A DNA stretch of 39,600 nucleotides from Akkermansiaceae bacterium. Lineage in GTDB: Bacteria > Verrucomicrobiota > Verrucomicrobiia > Verrucomicrobiales > Akkermansiaceae. Positions 15,113 through 22,642 of this stretch are shown here, in pieces. The DNA lies in assembly GCA_021733795.1 (NCBI GenBank), contig JAIPKB010000024.1:1-39600 (forward strand), given 5' to 3'. Each line of letters begins with the position of its first letter. Position 1 is the stretch's first letter. The notes under the pieces were generated by a model. It did no database searches. It worked only from the letters and a program-made list of their open reading frames with translations, and was not told the origin of the DNA. The translations under genes were made by a program, and so were the position numbers.

Positions 15113-15405
15113 ATGGCCAGGTTCGCCCGGGTCTGCGTCAACATCATGCGCCACTACAACGAGGGCTGGGCGAACGGCTTCCATCATAACATCGAATACT
15201 GGGAGATCTGTAGACAAGCGAGGGCGCTGCTCGACGAGCACGCTTCAAGGACACGGAAACCCATCTCAACGAGTTCCGGTACGTCCGGGCTTGGGACGGG
15301 TTCCGTCCACGCGATCCGGAGGACCGGGCGAACATGCCCGCGTGGCTCGATGCAGGCACCGACGCGATGGGCGGCGCGAAAGCCGAGTCTCCCTCCGTGC
15401 CGTGA
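15113..15405 (+). pseudogene. Glycoside hydrolase remnant (possibly GH39-like)
   Basis: Two pieces in different frames remain. From 15113 the sequence reads RFARVCVNIMRHYNEGWANG then FHHNIEYWEI, the strand that carries an Asn-Glu acid/base pair (EIWNEP) in clan GH-A enzymes, cut just before the catalytic Glu. From about 15243 another frame reads DTETHLNEFRYVRAWDGFRP, DPEDRANMPAWLDAG and stops at 15405. Both pieces resemble GH39-type glycosidases of Verrucomicrobiota. The rest of the roughly 450-residue enzyme is gone. This is consistent with the decayed neighbours. The exact family is an inference from short motifs. Confidence 0.5.
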
Positions 15406-15500
15406 CCGGCCCGCCTACGCGGGGCGCCGCCATCGCGTCGGAATGAACTGGCGGGATTGAAGGCGCGATAGAAACAAACCGGCAAGCCGGTAAACCAACC

Positions 15501-17009
15501 ATGCCCCCGACTGCCTCCACTCGACGCAGAGTTGTTCCGAACCTCCTCACGGCTCTGCTGCTGTCGCCGCTCACGGTGCTGCACGCTGCGGAGGACAAGG
15601 TTTCCAAGCCCAATATCGTATATGTGCTCGCTGACCAATGGCGTGCCTCGGCAACGGGCTATGCGGGAGATCCGAACGTCAAGACGCCGCACCTCGACCA
15701 CCTGGCGAAGGAGTCCCTGAACTTCCGCAATGCCGTTTCCGTGTGCGCGGTCTGCACCCCGCATCGTGCGGCGTTGATGACCGGACGCTTTCCAACTTCC
15801 ACCGGCATGTTCCTCAACGATGCACATCTGCCGGACAGCGAGCTGTGCATGGCCGAGATTCTCGGCGCGGCCGGCTATGCCACCGGTTACATCGGCAAGT
15901 GGCATCTCGACGGCAACGGTCGTTGCGCCTACATCCCGCCGTCGCGGCGGCAGGGCTGGGACTACTGGAAGGGGGCGGAGTGCGACCACACCTACAACCA
16001 CTCGCACTACTACACCGGCACCTCCGAGGTGAAACACTTCTGGGAGGGCTACGATGCCTTTGCCCAGACCAAGGACGCGCAACAATATCTCCGGGACCGC
16101 GCCCGGACCAAGCAGCCGTTCATCCTGTTTGTCGCCTACGGCACCCCGCATTTCCCACACGACACCGCGCCGGCCGAGTTCAAGGCGCTCTATCCGCCGG
16201 ACAAAATCAAGCTGCCGCCCAATGTCCCGGCCGCGATGCAGGCCAAGGCGCGGAAGGAAGCGCAGGGTTACTACGCCCACTGTACCGCGCTGGACCGTTG
16301 CATCGGCGATCTGCTCGGCACGCTCGCCGATACCGGGCTGGCCACCCACACGATTTTCGTATTCAGCTCGGACCACGGCGAGATGCTCGGTTCACACGGC
16401 GTGCCGCCACGCACCAAGCAGGTGGCCTGGAGCGAGGCCTCGCAGGTGCCGTTCCTGATGCGGATTCCGGCAACCGGCGGGCGCACCGTCAAAACGCCGC
16501 TCACCACCCCCGACATCCTGCCAACCTTGCTGGGTCTGGCAGAGGTGGCGGTTCCCGATTCAGTCGAGGGTGAGGACCTGTCACCGATAATCCGGTCCGG
16601 TCGCGACGCGGAGCGGGCGGCACTCTACATGGGGGTGGCCCCGTTCATCTCCCGCCAGTTCGCCAACGAATACCGGGCCATCCGGACCAACCGCTACACC
16701 TACGCGCGGCAACTCGATGGTCCGTGGCTGTTGTTCGACAACGACACCGATCCCTATCAAACGAACAATCTGGTCGATCAACCGGAACACGCGGCCCAGG
16801 CCCGCGAGCTCGAGGCTCAACTACAGTCCCGGCTCGAGCGGATCAGCGAGGACTTCCGGCCGGGCAGTGCCCACCTTGCGGAGTGGGGTTATAAGGTCGG
16901 GCCTCACGGGAGCGTTCCCTACAACGACCAGAACGCCAAGCCGCAGACGCCCCGACGCACGCCGGTGGAGAAGCCGGATCCGCCGGTCCGTTACCCCGCC
17001 GCCCGATGA
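15501..17009 (+). CDS. Exported sulfatase with CTPHR active-site motif
   Basis: The product has 502 residues. The signal peptide is about residues 1-29 (ending VLHA). NIVYVLADQWRASATGYAG carries one of the usual two metal Asp positions (Gln-Trp replaces the second Asp, as in several S1 subfamilies). Cys85 in CTPHRAALMTGRFP is the formylglycine site, but with His in place of the usual Ser of CxPSR. TGYIGKWHLDGNGR, VAYGTPHFPHDTAP and FVFSSDHGEMLGSHG supply the remaining conserved residues. It would desulfate polysaccharides outside the cytoplasm after activation. It stands 95 bp behind the glycosidase scrap and is followed 10 bp later by a broken beta-sandwich gene, perhaps formerly one operon. 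Confidence 0.88.
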   Translation: MPPTASTRRRVVPNLLTALLLSPLTVLHAAEDKVSKPNIVYVLADQWRASATGYAGDPNVKTPHLDHLAKESLNFRNAVSVCAVCTPHRAALMTGRFPTSTGMFLNDAHLPDSELCMAEILGAAGYATGYIGKWHLDGNGRCAYIPPSRRQGWDYWKGAECDHTYNHSHYYTGTSEVKHFWEGYDAFAQTKDAQQYLRDRARTKQPFILFVAYGTPHFPHDTAPAEFKALYPPDKIKLPPNVPAAMQAKARKEAQGYYAHCTALDRCIGDLLGTLADTGLATHTIFVFSSDHGEMLGSHGVPPRTKQVAWSEASQVPFLMRIPATGGRTVKTPLTTPDILPTLLGLAEVAVPDSVEGEDLSPIIRSGRDAERAALYMGVAPFISRQFANEYRAIRTNRYTYARQLDGPWLLFDNDTDPYQTNNLVDQPEHAAQARELEAQLQSRLERISEDFRPGSAHLAEWGYKVGPHGSVPYNDQNAKPQTPRRTPVEKPDPPVRYPAAR

Positions 17010-17019
17010 AATCAGCTTT

Positions 17020-17415
17020 ATGAAAACAATCTATATGACGATGTTCAGCGGCATGTTTTCCATGCAGGCACGCATCGAAGCCTTCGGCAATGTGAAATGG
17101 AAGCGGGGTGCCTGGCATGAGTAGAGCGGGACGTACACCATCGTCAAACCGTATGGAGCGGCGATTTTCCAGGCGAAGAACAATATCAACGATTGCTCGG
17201 TCCAACTCAACATGAACTCCAACGGGGACGTCAAACTCAACCGCCGCCGGGGCAAGGACAAGGTGATTGCGACGAACATGTTAGGTAAACCCTTCCACAT
17301 CCGGGTGAGGGACAACGGGCAGGATTACGAGGTTTATCTGGAGGGCCAGAAGGTTGGCGAGGGTTCCTACGCACGACCGGAGGGGGTGACCGGGTTCCGT
17401 TGGGACAGGCTCTAA
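17020..17415 (+). pseudogene. Secreted beta-sandwich domain cut by an amber codon
   Basis: One frame runs from ATG 17020 to TAA 17415 except for a TAG at 17122-17124. Before it lies MQARIEAFGNVKWKRGAWHE. After it come SGTYTIVKPYGAAIFQAKNN, then LGKPFHIRVRDNGQDYEVYL and EGQKVGEGSYARPEG..FRW. This resembles concanavalin-type or lyase-type jelly-roll domains of secreted polysaccharide-active enzymes. A Trp codon (TGG) at the TAG position would give WHEWSGTYT, a natural strand. The upstream catalytic part and signal peptide are also absent. It directly follows the CTPHR sulfatase. Confidence 0.55.
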
Positions 17416-17559
17416 GTAGCTAGATTAAGTGAAAGATCAGCAGATCAAGGGTGGATATCGCCAGTCGATCCTTCGTCTTGCGGGAGCCACAAGAGTGGTT
17501 TTTTATATCCGATCAACCTTAAGTAATCCGAATTCGGGCTATATTGATCGTATTGACCG

Positions 17560-18159
17560 TCACGTCATCACTTTTTTCCCTCTGAAGGTCCACGCCAGGG
17601 CGATGCCGGCAAGCAGGCCGCAGAGGTGGCCTTCCCAGGAGATGCCGGACCGGTTGGGCAGCAGACCCCAGAGGATGGAGCCGTAGAGTAGGGCGATGAG
17701 TAGCGACCGCGCCACCGCCACCACGCTGCGTTCCACCACGCCCACTGTCACCAGGTAGCCGAAATAGCCGAAAATCAGGCCGCTCGCGCCCACATGCACG
17801 GTGCCCGCCCGCCCGATGAGCCAAACGCCAAACCCGCCTAACAACACAATCCCGGCGCTCACCATCCAGAACACCGGCTCCCCCCGGCCCATCACCAGCA
17901 GGCCGAGAATGAAAAACGGCACGCTGTTGGCCACGAGATGCCCCCAGCCGGCGTGGAGGAATGGTGACAACGCGATTCCTAACAACCCATCCATCCGCCG
18001 CGGTCGGATGCCGTGGCGATCCAGTTCCAGCCAACTGCCGCCGAGCCAATCGACCAACTCCACGCCCCACATCAGCACCAGCAGTCCGCCCACCACCCAC
18101 AGTGCGCGGGCGAGCGGGTGAAGCGGCGGCGAATCATGGTTTGGCAGCGGCGAGGTCAT
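17560..18159 (-). CDS. Rhomboid family intramembrane serine protease
   Basis: The product has 199 residues and about six transmembrane helices. GASG (Ser126) and His178 in SWEGHLCGLLAG form the catalytic dyad. SPFLHAGWGHLVANSVPF carries the oxyanion-region His74-x3-Asn78 (HxxxN). The WGVE segment after helix 1 fits the L1 loop. Rhomboids cleave membrane-spanning substrates within the bilayer. The GlpG cytoplasmic domain is absent, as in many short bacterial rhomboids. It is transcribed alone on the minus strand, opposite the sulfatase island. No substrate can be inferred. All key residues are kept, so it is probably active. Confidence 0.9.
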   Translation of the reverse strand: MTSPLPNHDSPPLHPLARALWVVGGLLVLMWGVELVDWLGGSWLELDRHGIRPRRMDGLLGIALSPFLHAGWGHLVANSVPFFILGLLVMGRGEPVFWMVSAGIVLLGGFGVWLIGRAGTVHVGASGLIFGYFGYLVTVGVVERSVVAVARSLLIALLYGSILWGLLPNRSGISWEGHLCGLLAGIALAWTFRGKKVMT

Positions 18160-18268
18160 GCTAATTCCGGTGGGGCACCCGCAAAATCCGCAAGGAACCG
18201 GGATTTGGAAAGGGAAAACTCCACAATCGGAAGAAAACGGCGGACGCCGCCACGCTGATCCGTGTCAT

Positions 18269-18679
18269 TCACGGCATTCTCACCGGAACCACCTTGCGGC
18301 CGAGGCGGCGGTAGAATCTGAAGTCGGCGTCGGTGGTGAGGAGGAGCGGGTTGGGGAGGGTTTCGGTGAGCCGGACGAGGCCAGCATCGGCGATGCTCAT
18401 GGGCACATCGGCGTATTTGTCCAACAGGTCGAGGACAGGAAGGAAGGCGTCGCCATCAAAACCGCACACGCGCAACGCGCCCCGGTAGCAGGCGAGCCGG
18501 AGCGTGGCGCAGCCGTCTGGCGCGAGCAGGTGGTCGGCCTCCGAGAGTGCTGCTTCGCAGGTGATCCATGGCGGTGGCAGCCGTTTGGCAAGTTGGAGCG
18601 CCCACGCGTGGTGGCTGTCCTGTTTGCGCCACAGTGCGATGAGAAAAGAGGCATCAACGATGACGGCGGGACTGGCCAT
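18269..18679 (-). CDS. vapC: VapC-type PIN-domain ribonuclease toxin
   Basis: This 136-residue PIN-domain protein should cleave RNA using Mg ions when its antitoxin fails. Acidic residues expected in the active site are present: Asp9 in VIVDASF, Glu42/Glu47 in CEAALSEADH, Asp98 in SIADAGLVRL and Asp117 in TTDADF. Its start overlaps the end of the antitoxin gene by 26 bp, the usual antitoxin-first layout on the minus strand. Length and motif spacing are normal, so it looks intact, unlike the deleted PIN gene at 9354-9610. Confidence 0.85.
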   Translation of the reverse strand: MASPAVIVDASFLIALWRKQDSHHAWALQLAKRLPPPWITCEAALSEADHLLAPDGCATLRLACYRGALRVCGFDGDAFLPVLDLLDKYADVPMSIADAGLVRLTETLPNPLLLTTDADFRFYRRLGRKVVPVRMP

Positions 18680-18914
18680 AGGCGCTTGACTTCAGGTAGT
18701 TCTTCTTGTTGGCGCTCATGTCAGCAGGGCCTCCCGTGACGGTGCCAACCAAATCGGCGATCAACTCAAAGCCCGAGGCGGGCGCTGGGGTTTGTGCGCC
18801 CGCCGCGATCAGACGGCGGCGGGCCACCTCTGATTTGGTGAGATGGGACTGCCGTGCCTCGGCCTCCAATTCATCGGCCAGGCTTTGCGGAATGCGCAAT
18901 ACGAGAGTTTGCAT
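18654..18914 (-). CDS. vapB: RHH antitoxin of the vapC pair
   Basis: The product has 86 residues when the ATG at 18914 (MQTLVLRIPQSLADELEAEA) is used. A longer start at 18932 adds six residues (MYYNPA). The N-terminal strand and two helices (residues about 1-40, with SHLTKSEVARRRLIAAG) form a ribbon-helix-helix DNA-binding domain. The C-terminal part would bind and block the toxin. It precedes and overlaps vapC, and should repress its own promoter, which would lie near 18920-19000, shared with the divergent methyltransferase fusion gene. Confidence 0.8.
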   Translation of the reverse strand: MQTLVLRIPQSLADELEAEARQSHLTKSEVARRRLIAAGAQTPAPASGFELIADLVGTVTGGPADMSANKKNYLKSSAYGQSRRHR

Positions 18915-19039
18915 GGCCGGATTGTAATACACGAGACGGCCGAACGCAATACCGAATATCGAAGGCGACCCAGTTTCCGGTACGCGGGGCTACGGCGGCT
19001 TTGACTCGGCGGCGGGATTGGCGTAGAACGTCCCGGCAC

Positions 19040-20953
19040 ATGAGCGATTTCCTGACCACTCTCCAATCCCGCGCCCTGCTTTGCGATGGCGCGATGGGTT
19101 CCTATCTGTTCAAAGCCACCGGGCGGCTTTCGGAAACCAACCATGTTTACGAGCATTTCAATCTCCGGCAGCCCGAACTCATCGCCGGCGTCCATCAGGC
19201 CTATCTCGCCGCCGGTTCGCATTGTTTGAAAACCAACACATTTGGCGCAAACCTCGGCCAGCTCGCGACCTTCGGACTGGAAGACCAGGTGGAGGCCATC
19301 AACCGCAGCGGGATGGATGTCGCCCGCGGAGCCATCGCCAGGTTCGAGGCCCAGCATGGGGCGGAAGGGCCGTTTTTCGTGATGGCGTCGGTGGGTCCCA
19401 CCGTTGCGCCGCTCGCCAGCGCTGCGGAGGTGGACCGGTGTTACCGCAGCCAGATTGAAACCTTGGTGGCTGCGGGCGCGGATGCGCTGTTGCTGGAAAC
19501 CTTCCAGTCCCTGCCCCAGTTGGAATGGTTGATCGGCCTGATCGGCTCCATTCCAGGGGCACCACCGGTGATCGCCCAGCTGGCGCTGCGGTCGGCCGGC
19601 GACGGCGGGGGCTTCGAGCCGGATCCACTCGCCTTCATCAACCGCATGGCGGAACTCGGCGTGCCGGTGGCGGGGGTGAACTGCTGCGCCCCGTGGGATG
19701 CCAGTGCCTTTGTGGATGCGGTGAATGACTCCCCGGCCGTCGCTTCCGGCGCGGTGAAACTGGTGGTCATGCCCAATGCCAGCGGCTTTCAGCGCATCGG
19801 CAGCCGGCTGCTAACCACCGTGAACCCGGAGTCCGCCGGCAAAATGGCCCGCAGCCTGTCGGACCGCGGCGTGCGGCTCATCGGCGGCTGCTGCGAGATG
19901 CATCCGCCCCATATCCAGGAGATGCACAATTACCTGCAATCCCGCCAGGTCGCGGCCAAGCCGGCCGCCATCCGGATCGAGACCGCCCTGCCGCCGGTGG
20001 GCGACGCCGAAAAGTCCCTCAACGGTCCGTTTTCCCGCAAGCTCAAGGCCGGGCAGTTCGTCGTCAGCCTGGAATCCCTGCCGCCGCGAGGGACCGATGA
20101 GCGCGTCAGCAGCCGGAAAATCGAGTGGATCGGCAAGCTTGCCGCCAGCGGTCTGGTGGACGCGGTGGATTTCACCGATGGCTCCCGCGGCATCCCGCTG
20201 GTTGCACCGGGTGATTTCATCCATCTGCTCCGCGCCAGTCTCGGTTGGACCGCCGCCACCGGCGATCCGATCGAACTCATCCCGCACTTCACCGCGCGCG
20301 ATCTCAACCTGATGGGGGTGCAAAGCCGCCTTGTCGGCTACCATGCCAACCGCATCCACAACGTGCTCTTCGTCACCGGTGATCCGCCGAAAATGTCGCC
20401 CAGCTATCCCCGGTCCACGGCGGTGTTCGATCTGGATTCTGTCGAGATGATTCGTCTCACCGAGGCCTGCCTGAATGCGGGTGCGGATTTCGGCGGCGTG
20501 CCGTTGGGCAAGCAGGCCGACCCACGCACGCATTTCACGATTGGCGCGGGTGTCGAACCAGAGGCCCAGGACATGGTGCGGGAACTCTCCCGGCTGCAAC
20601 TCAAGATCGCCTCCGGAGTCGACTACATCATGACCCAGCCCGTCTTCCATCAGGCACCGCTGGCGGCCTTGGAGCCATTCCGGTCGCAGGTTCCCATCCT
20701 CATCGGGGTCATGGTGCTGACCGGTTTCGAGCACGCCCGGCGGATGTCCCACGTGCCGGGAGTGGTGATTCCGGATGCTGTGCTCGGACGGTTTTCCCCG
20801 CAGGCCAGCGCGGAGGATCAGGCCAAGGTCGGCCGGGAAATCGCCGCCGAACAAATCCGCCAGGCCACCCGCGACGGCTGGCCCGGCATCTATCTGATGT
20901 CCACCGCCACCATGGATGGCTCCCTGGAAATCCTCCGCGACGGGCTGGCGTGA
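19040..20953 (+). CDS. Homocysteine S-methyltransferase / MTHF reductase fusion
   Basis: The product has 637 residues from ATG 19040. The open frame back to 18854 overlaps the antitoxin gene and is rejected. Residues about 1-310 are the homocysteine S-methyltransferase domain: LLCDGAMGSYLF, then the Zn ligands as Cys in GVNCC and Cys-Cys in GGCCE. Residues about 340-630 are the 5,10-methylenetetrahydrofolate reductase barrel (QFVVSLESLPPRGTDE, DFTDGSRG, ...YIMTQPVFH). This matches the YitJ-type architecture: it makes methyl-THF and uses a methyl donor to form methionine. No SAM riboswitch was recognised in the 5' region. It is probably transcribed alone or with the two genes after it. Confidence 0.9.
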   Translation: MSDFLTTLQSRALLCDGAMGSYLFKATGRLSETNHVYEHFNLRQPELIAGVHQAYLAAGSHCLKTNTFGANLGQLATFGLEDQVEAINRSGMDVARGAIARFEAQHGAEGPFFVMASVGPTVAPLASAAEVDRCYRSQIETLVAAGADALLLETFQSLPQLEWLIGLIGSIPGAPPVIAQLALRSAGDGGGFEPDPLAFINRMAELGVPVAGVNCCAPWDASAFVDAVNDSPAVASGAVKLVVMPNASGFQRIGSRLLTTVNPESAGKMARSLSDRGVRLIGGCCEMHPPHIQEMHNYLQSRQVAAKPAAIRIETALPPVGDAEKSLNGPFSRKLKAGQFVVSLESLPPRGTDERVSSRKIEWIGKLAASGLVDAVDFTDGSRGIPLVAPGDFIHLLRASLGWTAATGDPIELIPHFTARDLNLMGVQSRLVGYHANRIHNVLFVTGDPPKMSPSYPRSTAVFDLDSVEMIRLTEACLNAGADFGGVPLGKQADPRTHFTIGAGVEPEAQDMVRELSRLQLKIASGVDYIMTQPVFHQAPLAALEPFRSQVPILIGVMVLTGFEHARRMSHVPGVVIPDAVLGRFSPQASAEDQAKVGREIAAEQIRQATRDGWPGIYLMSTATMDGSLEILRDGLA

Positions 20954-20956
20954 AAC

Positions 20957-20985
20957 GAACCGCAGAGGCGCAAAGGTCGCAGAGG
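20957..20985. repeat. CGCAGAGG/CGCAAAGG periodic repeat fragment
   Basis: AACCGCAGAGGCGCAAAGG followed by TCGCAGAGG is a short run of 8- to 9-base related units directly after the methyltransferase stop. Such strings occur between genes in many Verrucomicrobiota and Planctomycetota. They look like a half-site of the same style of repeat as the 29450-29569 inverted pair and the 28159-28188 run. Confidence 0.5.
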
Positions 20986-21012
20986 TGGACGCGGAGCGCA
21001 TCTTCAGTGGCC

Positions 21013-21028
21013 GCGTTGGTCACAACGC
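21013..21028. repeat. GCGTTG hairpin, copy 1
   Basis: GCGTTG-GTCA-CAACGC is a 6-bp stem with a four-base loop. The same 16-base sequence recurs exactly at 22261-22276. The two copies flank the carbonic anhydrase and nuclease genes. It is similar in style to the three-base-loop hairpins at 13195 and 31163. Confidence 0.6.
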
Positions 21029-21093
21029 ACCTGCCAATGGAATGCCGGCAGCCTGCGCTTGCATTGGCGGCGGTGACGGAGTAGGTTTTGCGC

Positions 21094-21603
21094 ATGGCCA
21101 TTGAGACTTTCGCAGAGTATGTCCCGAAGATCCACGAATCCGCATTCATCGCGGCCAGCGCGGATGTGATCGGGCGGGTCACGATCCATGAGGAGTGCAG
21201 CATTTGGTACCACACCACCCTGCGCGGCGACATCCACGAGATTGTGGTGGGACCGCATTCCAACATCCAGGACAACGCGGTCATCCATCTGGCCGACAAC
21301 TACGGCTGCTATGTCGGCGAATGGGTCACCGTGGGGCATTCCGCCATCCTTCACGCCTGCACGGTCAAGGACGAGGTGCTGGTGGGCATGGGCGCCATCA
21401 TCCTGGATGGGGCGGTGATCGGCGAGCGCTCGATCATCGGGGCGGGCGCGCTGGTGACCGGAGGCACGGTGATCCCGCCGGGTTCGCTGGTGTTGGGTTC
21501 CCCGGCCAAGGTCGTCCGCACCCTGCCGCTGGATGAGCAGGCGAAAATCAAGAATTGGGCCGTCAAATATGTCAGTGGCTCCCGCAAATACCTCACCCGC
21601 TGA
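21094..21603 (+). CDS. Gamma-class carbonic anhydrase family protein
   Basis: The product has 169 residues from ATG 21094 (TTG 21088 is possible but unneeded). It has left-handed beta-helix hexapeptide repeats through residues about 15-150 (IAASADVIGRVTI, VLVGMGAIILDGAVIG, SIIGAGALVTGGTVI), which trimerise. His residues in DNAVIHLAD, VGHSAILHAC supply the expected metal ligands at subunit interfaces. Family members (YrdA/PaaY/CamH type) hydrate CO2 or act as relatives without proven activity. The final helix (PLDEQAKIKNWAVKYV) caps the barrel. It lies between the methionine-synthesis fusion gene and the nuclease family gene, all on the plus strand. Confidence 0.9.
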   Translation: MAIETFAEYVPKIHESAFIAASADVIGRVTIHEECSIWYHTTLRGDIHEIVVGPHSNIQDNAVIHLADNYGCYVGEWVTVGHSAILHACTVKDEVLVGMGAIILDGAVIGERSIIGAGALVTGGTVIPPGSLVLGSPAKVVRTLPLDEQAKIKNWAVKYVSGSRKYLTR

Positions 21604-21641
21604 AATCCGCCCTCCTTTCATTTTTCCAACCCTATCAGATC

Positions 21642-22094
21642 ATGCCCGACCTAGTTCAAGTGGAACCTGTGGCCCTGCTGCCAACCCAGGCGGGTTGCGC
21701 GGTGTTTCTGGGTGATGGCGCGAAGGCGATCGTGTTTTACATCGATCCGGCGGTGGGGGCGTCGATCAACTCGGTGTTGAGCGGGCAGAAGCCGCCGCGG
21801 CCGCTCACCCACGATTTGTTTCAAAGCGTGTTGGAGGGGTTCGGTGCCAAAGTGGCCCGCGCCATCATCGTGCGGATGGAAAACGAGATCTACTATGCCC
21901 GGCTGATCCTGGAAGCGAGCAACGAGATCATGGAGCGCAAGATCGTGGAACTCGACGCCCGCCCGTCGGATTGCATTGCGCTCTCGGTGCGTTCCGGCAC
22001 TCCGCTCTACGTGCTGCGCTCGCTGTGGGAGGAGCTGGAGGACATGTCCGAGACCCTCGATCAGATGCGCCAGGAAGGGCAGGAAGGCGAGTAA
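21642..22094 (+). CDS. Bifunctional nuclease family protein (DUF151)
   Basis: The product has 150 residues from ATG 21642. The frame extends to 21555 but that part overlaps the previous gene. The conserved core of the BFN/DUF151 family is seen: VFLGDGAKAIVFYIDPAVG, LTHDLFQSVLEGFGAKV, YYARLILE and LDARPSDCIALSVRSGTPLYV. DNase/RNase activity was described for plant and mycobacterial-type homologues. The bacterial role is largely unknown. It is 38 bp behind the carbonic anhydrase gene, suggesting co-transcription. A GC-rich hairpin follows (22113-22132). Confidence 0.85.
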   Translation: MPDLVQVEPVALLPTQAGCAVFLGDGAKAIVFYIDPAVGASINSVLSGQKPPRPLTHDLFQSVLEGFGAKVARAIIVRMENEIYYARLILEASNEIMERKIVELDARPSDCIALSVRSGTPLYVLRSLWEELEDMSETLDQMRQEGQEGE

Positions 22095-22112
22095 ACGGGG
22101 TGGGATAAGGAG

Positions 22113-22132
22113 GGCGGACCTTATTGTCCGCC
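22113..22132. terminator. Hairpin after the nuclease gene
   Basis: GGCGGAC-CTTATT-GTCCGCC has a 7-bp perfect stem 18 bases after the stop at 22094. No T-run follows, so if it ends transcription it would be a poor intrinsic terminator. Its stem resembles GCGGACA-TGC-TGTCCGC of the repeat array at 31163. Confidence 0.35.
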
Positions 22133-22259
22133 AGCCATTGCACCGCGCCGGGCAAAGCCCCATCCTCCAAGCCGCTGCATCTTCTCCCAAACGCCCGGCG
22201 GCGACAGGATGGGAGGCATGGGATGAATGCGAAGGATGGGAAGCGGAGTCATTCGTAGG

Positions 22260-22277
22260 CGCGTTGGTCACAACGCG
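22260..22277. repeat. GCGTTG hairpin, copy 2
   Basis: CGCGTTG-GTCA-CAACGCG repeats the 16-base core found at 21013-21028. It lies in the 205-bp gap (22095-22299) between convergent genes, which shows no other coding signal. Confidence 0.6.
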
Positions 22278-22299
22278 TGCGCCCGAGGAAGCCAATGAA

Positions 22300-22566
22300 T
22301 CAGACGCTCCCCAAGCCATACCATGATTCATAACAAGTCCCATCGAGTCCGATCACCCGCCGGTAGGCACCCGCGGCCTCGGCCAGACGCCCCTCGAGAT
22401 GCAACGCGTCAGCGTGGCGAAGTGCCAACCCTGGGTGTCCCGGAAACCTGGCTACTGCCGACTCCAGCTCGCTCAGAATTTCGGAATCGGCCCCGTGGCG
22501 CAGGCGCTCGGTGGCCTGCCGATAAAGGCTTTCGGGATCGACTGGGGGGGTATCATCCGGGTTCAT
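22300..22566 (-). pseudogene. Truncated TPR protein
   Basis: From the ATG at 22566 the protein reads MNPDDTPPVDPESLYRQATE, then two TPR-like helix pairs (LRHGADSEILSELESAVARF, GRLAEAAGAYRRVIGLD) and ends CYESWYGLGSV. TPR proteins normally continue for many repeats. The frame stops after 88 residues in the middle of a repeat (YESWYGLG is a helix A start), so the rest appears deleted. It follows the methyltransferase gene by 76 bp on the same strand. A short functional two-repeat protein cannot be excluded. Confidence 0.5.
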
Positions 22567-22642
22567 GCCACAGTAAAGGCCACGATGATCGCAACAGAGG
22601 AACCCGGGAAATCGCTCGCCACGACTGCGTGACTCGCCCGTT

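Noticed and set aside
3199..17415. TAG reassigned to an amino acid in this genome
   Set aside because: Several intact genes here end normally with TAG (1824, 2384, 11525 and others), so the two in-frame TAG codons are more likely nonsense changes.
17495..17520. Terminator CCAC-AAGA-GTGG followed by T6
   Set aside because: A four-base stem is too short to claim.
18932..19039. A SAM-type riboswitch before the homocysteine methyltransferase gene
   Set aside because: The 108-base gap shows no conserved SAM riboswitch core that I can recognise.
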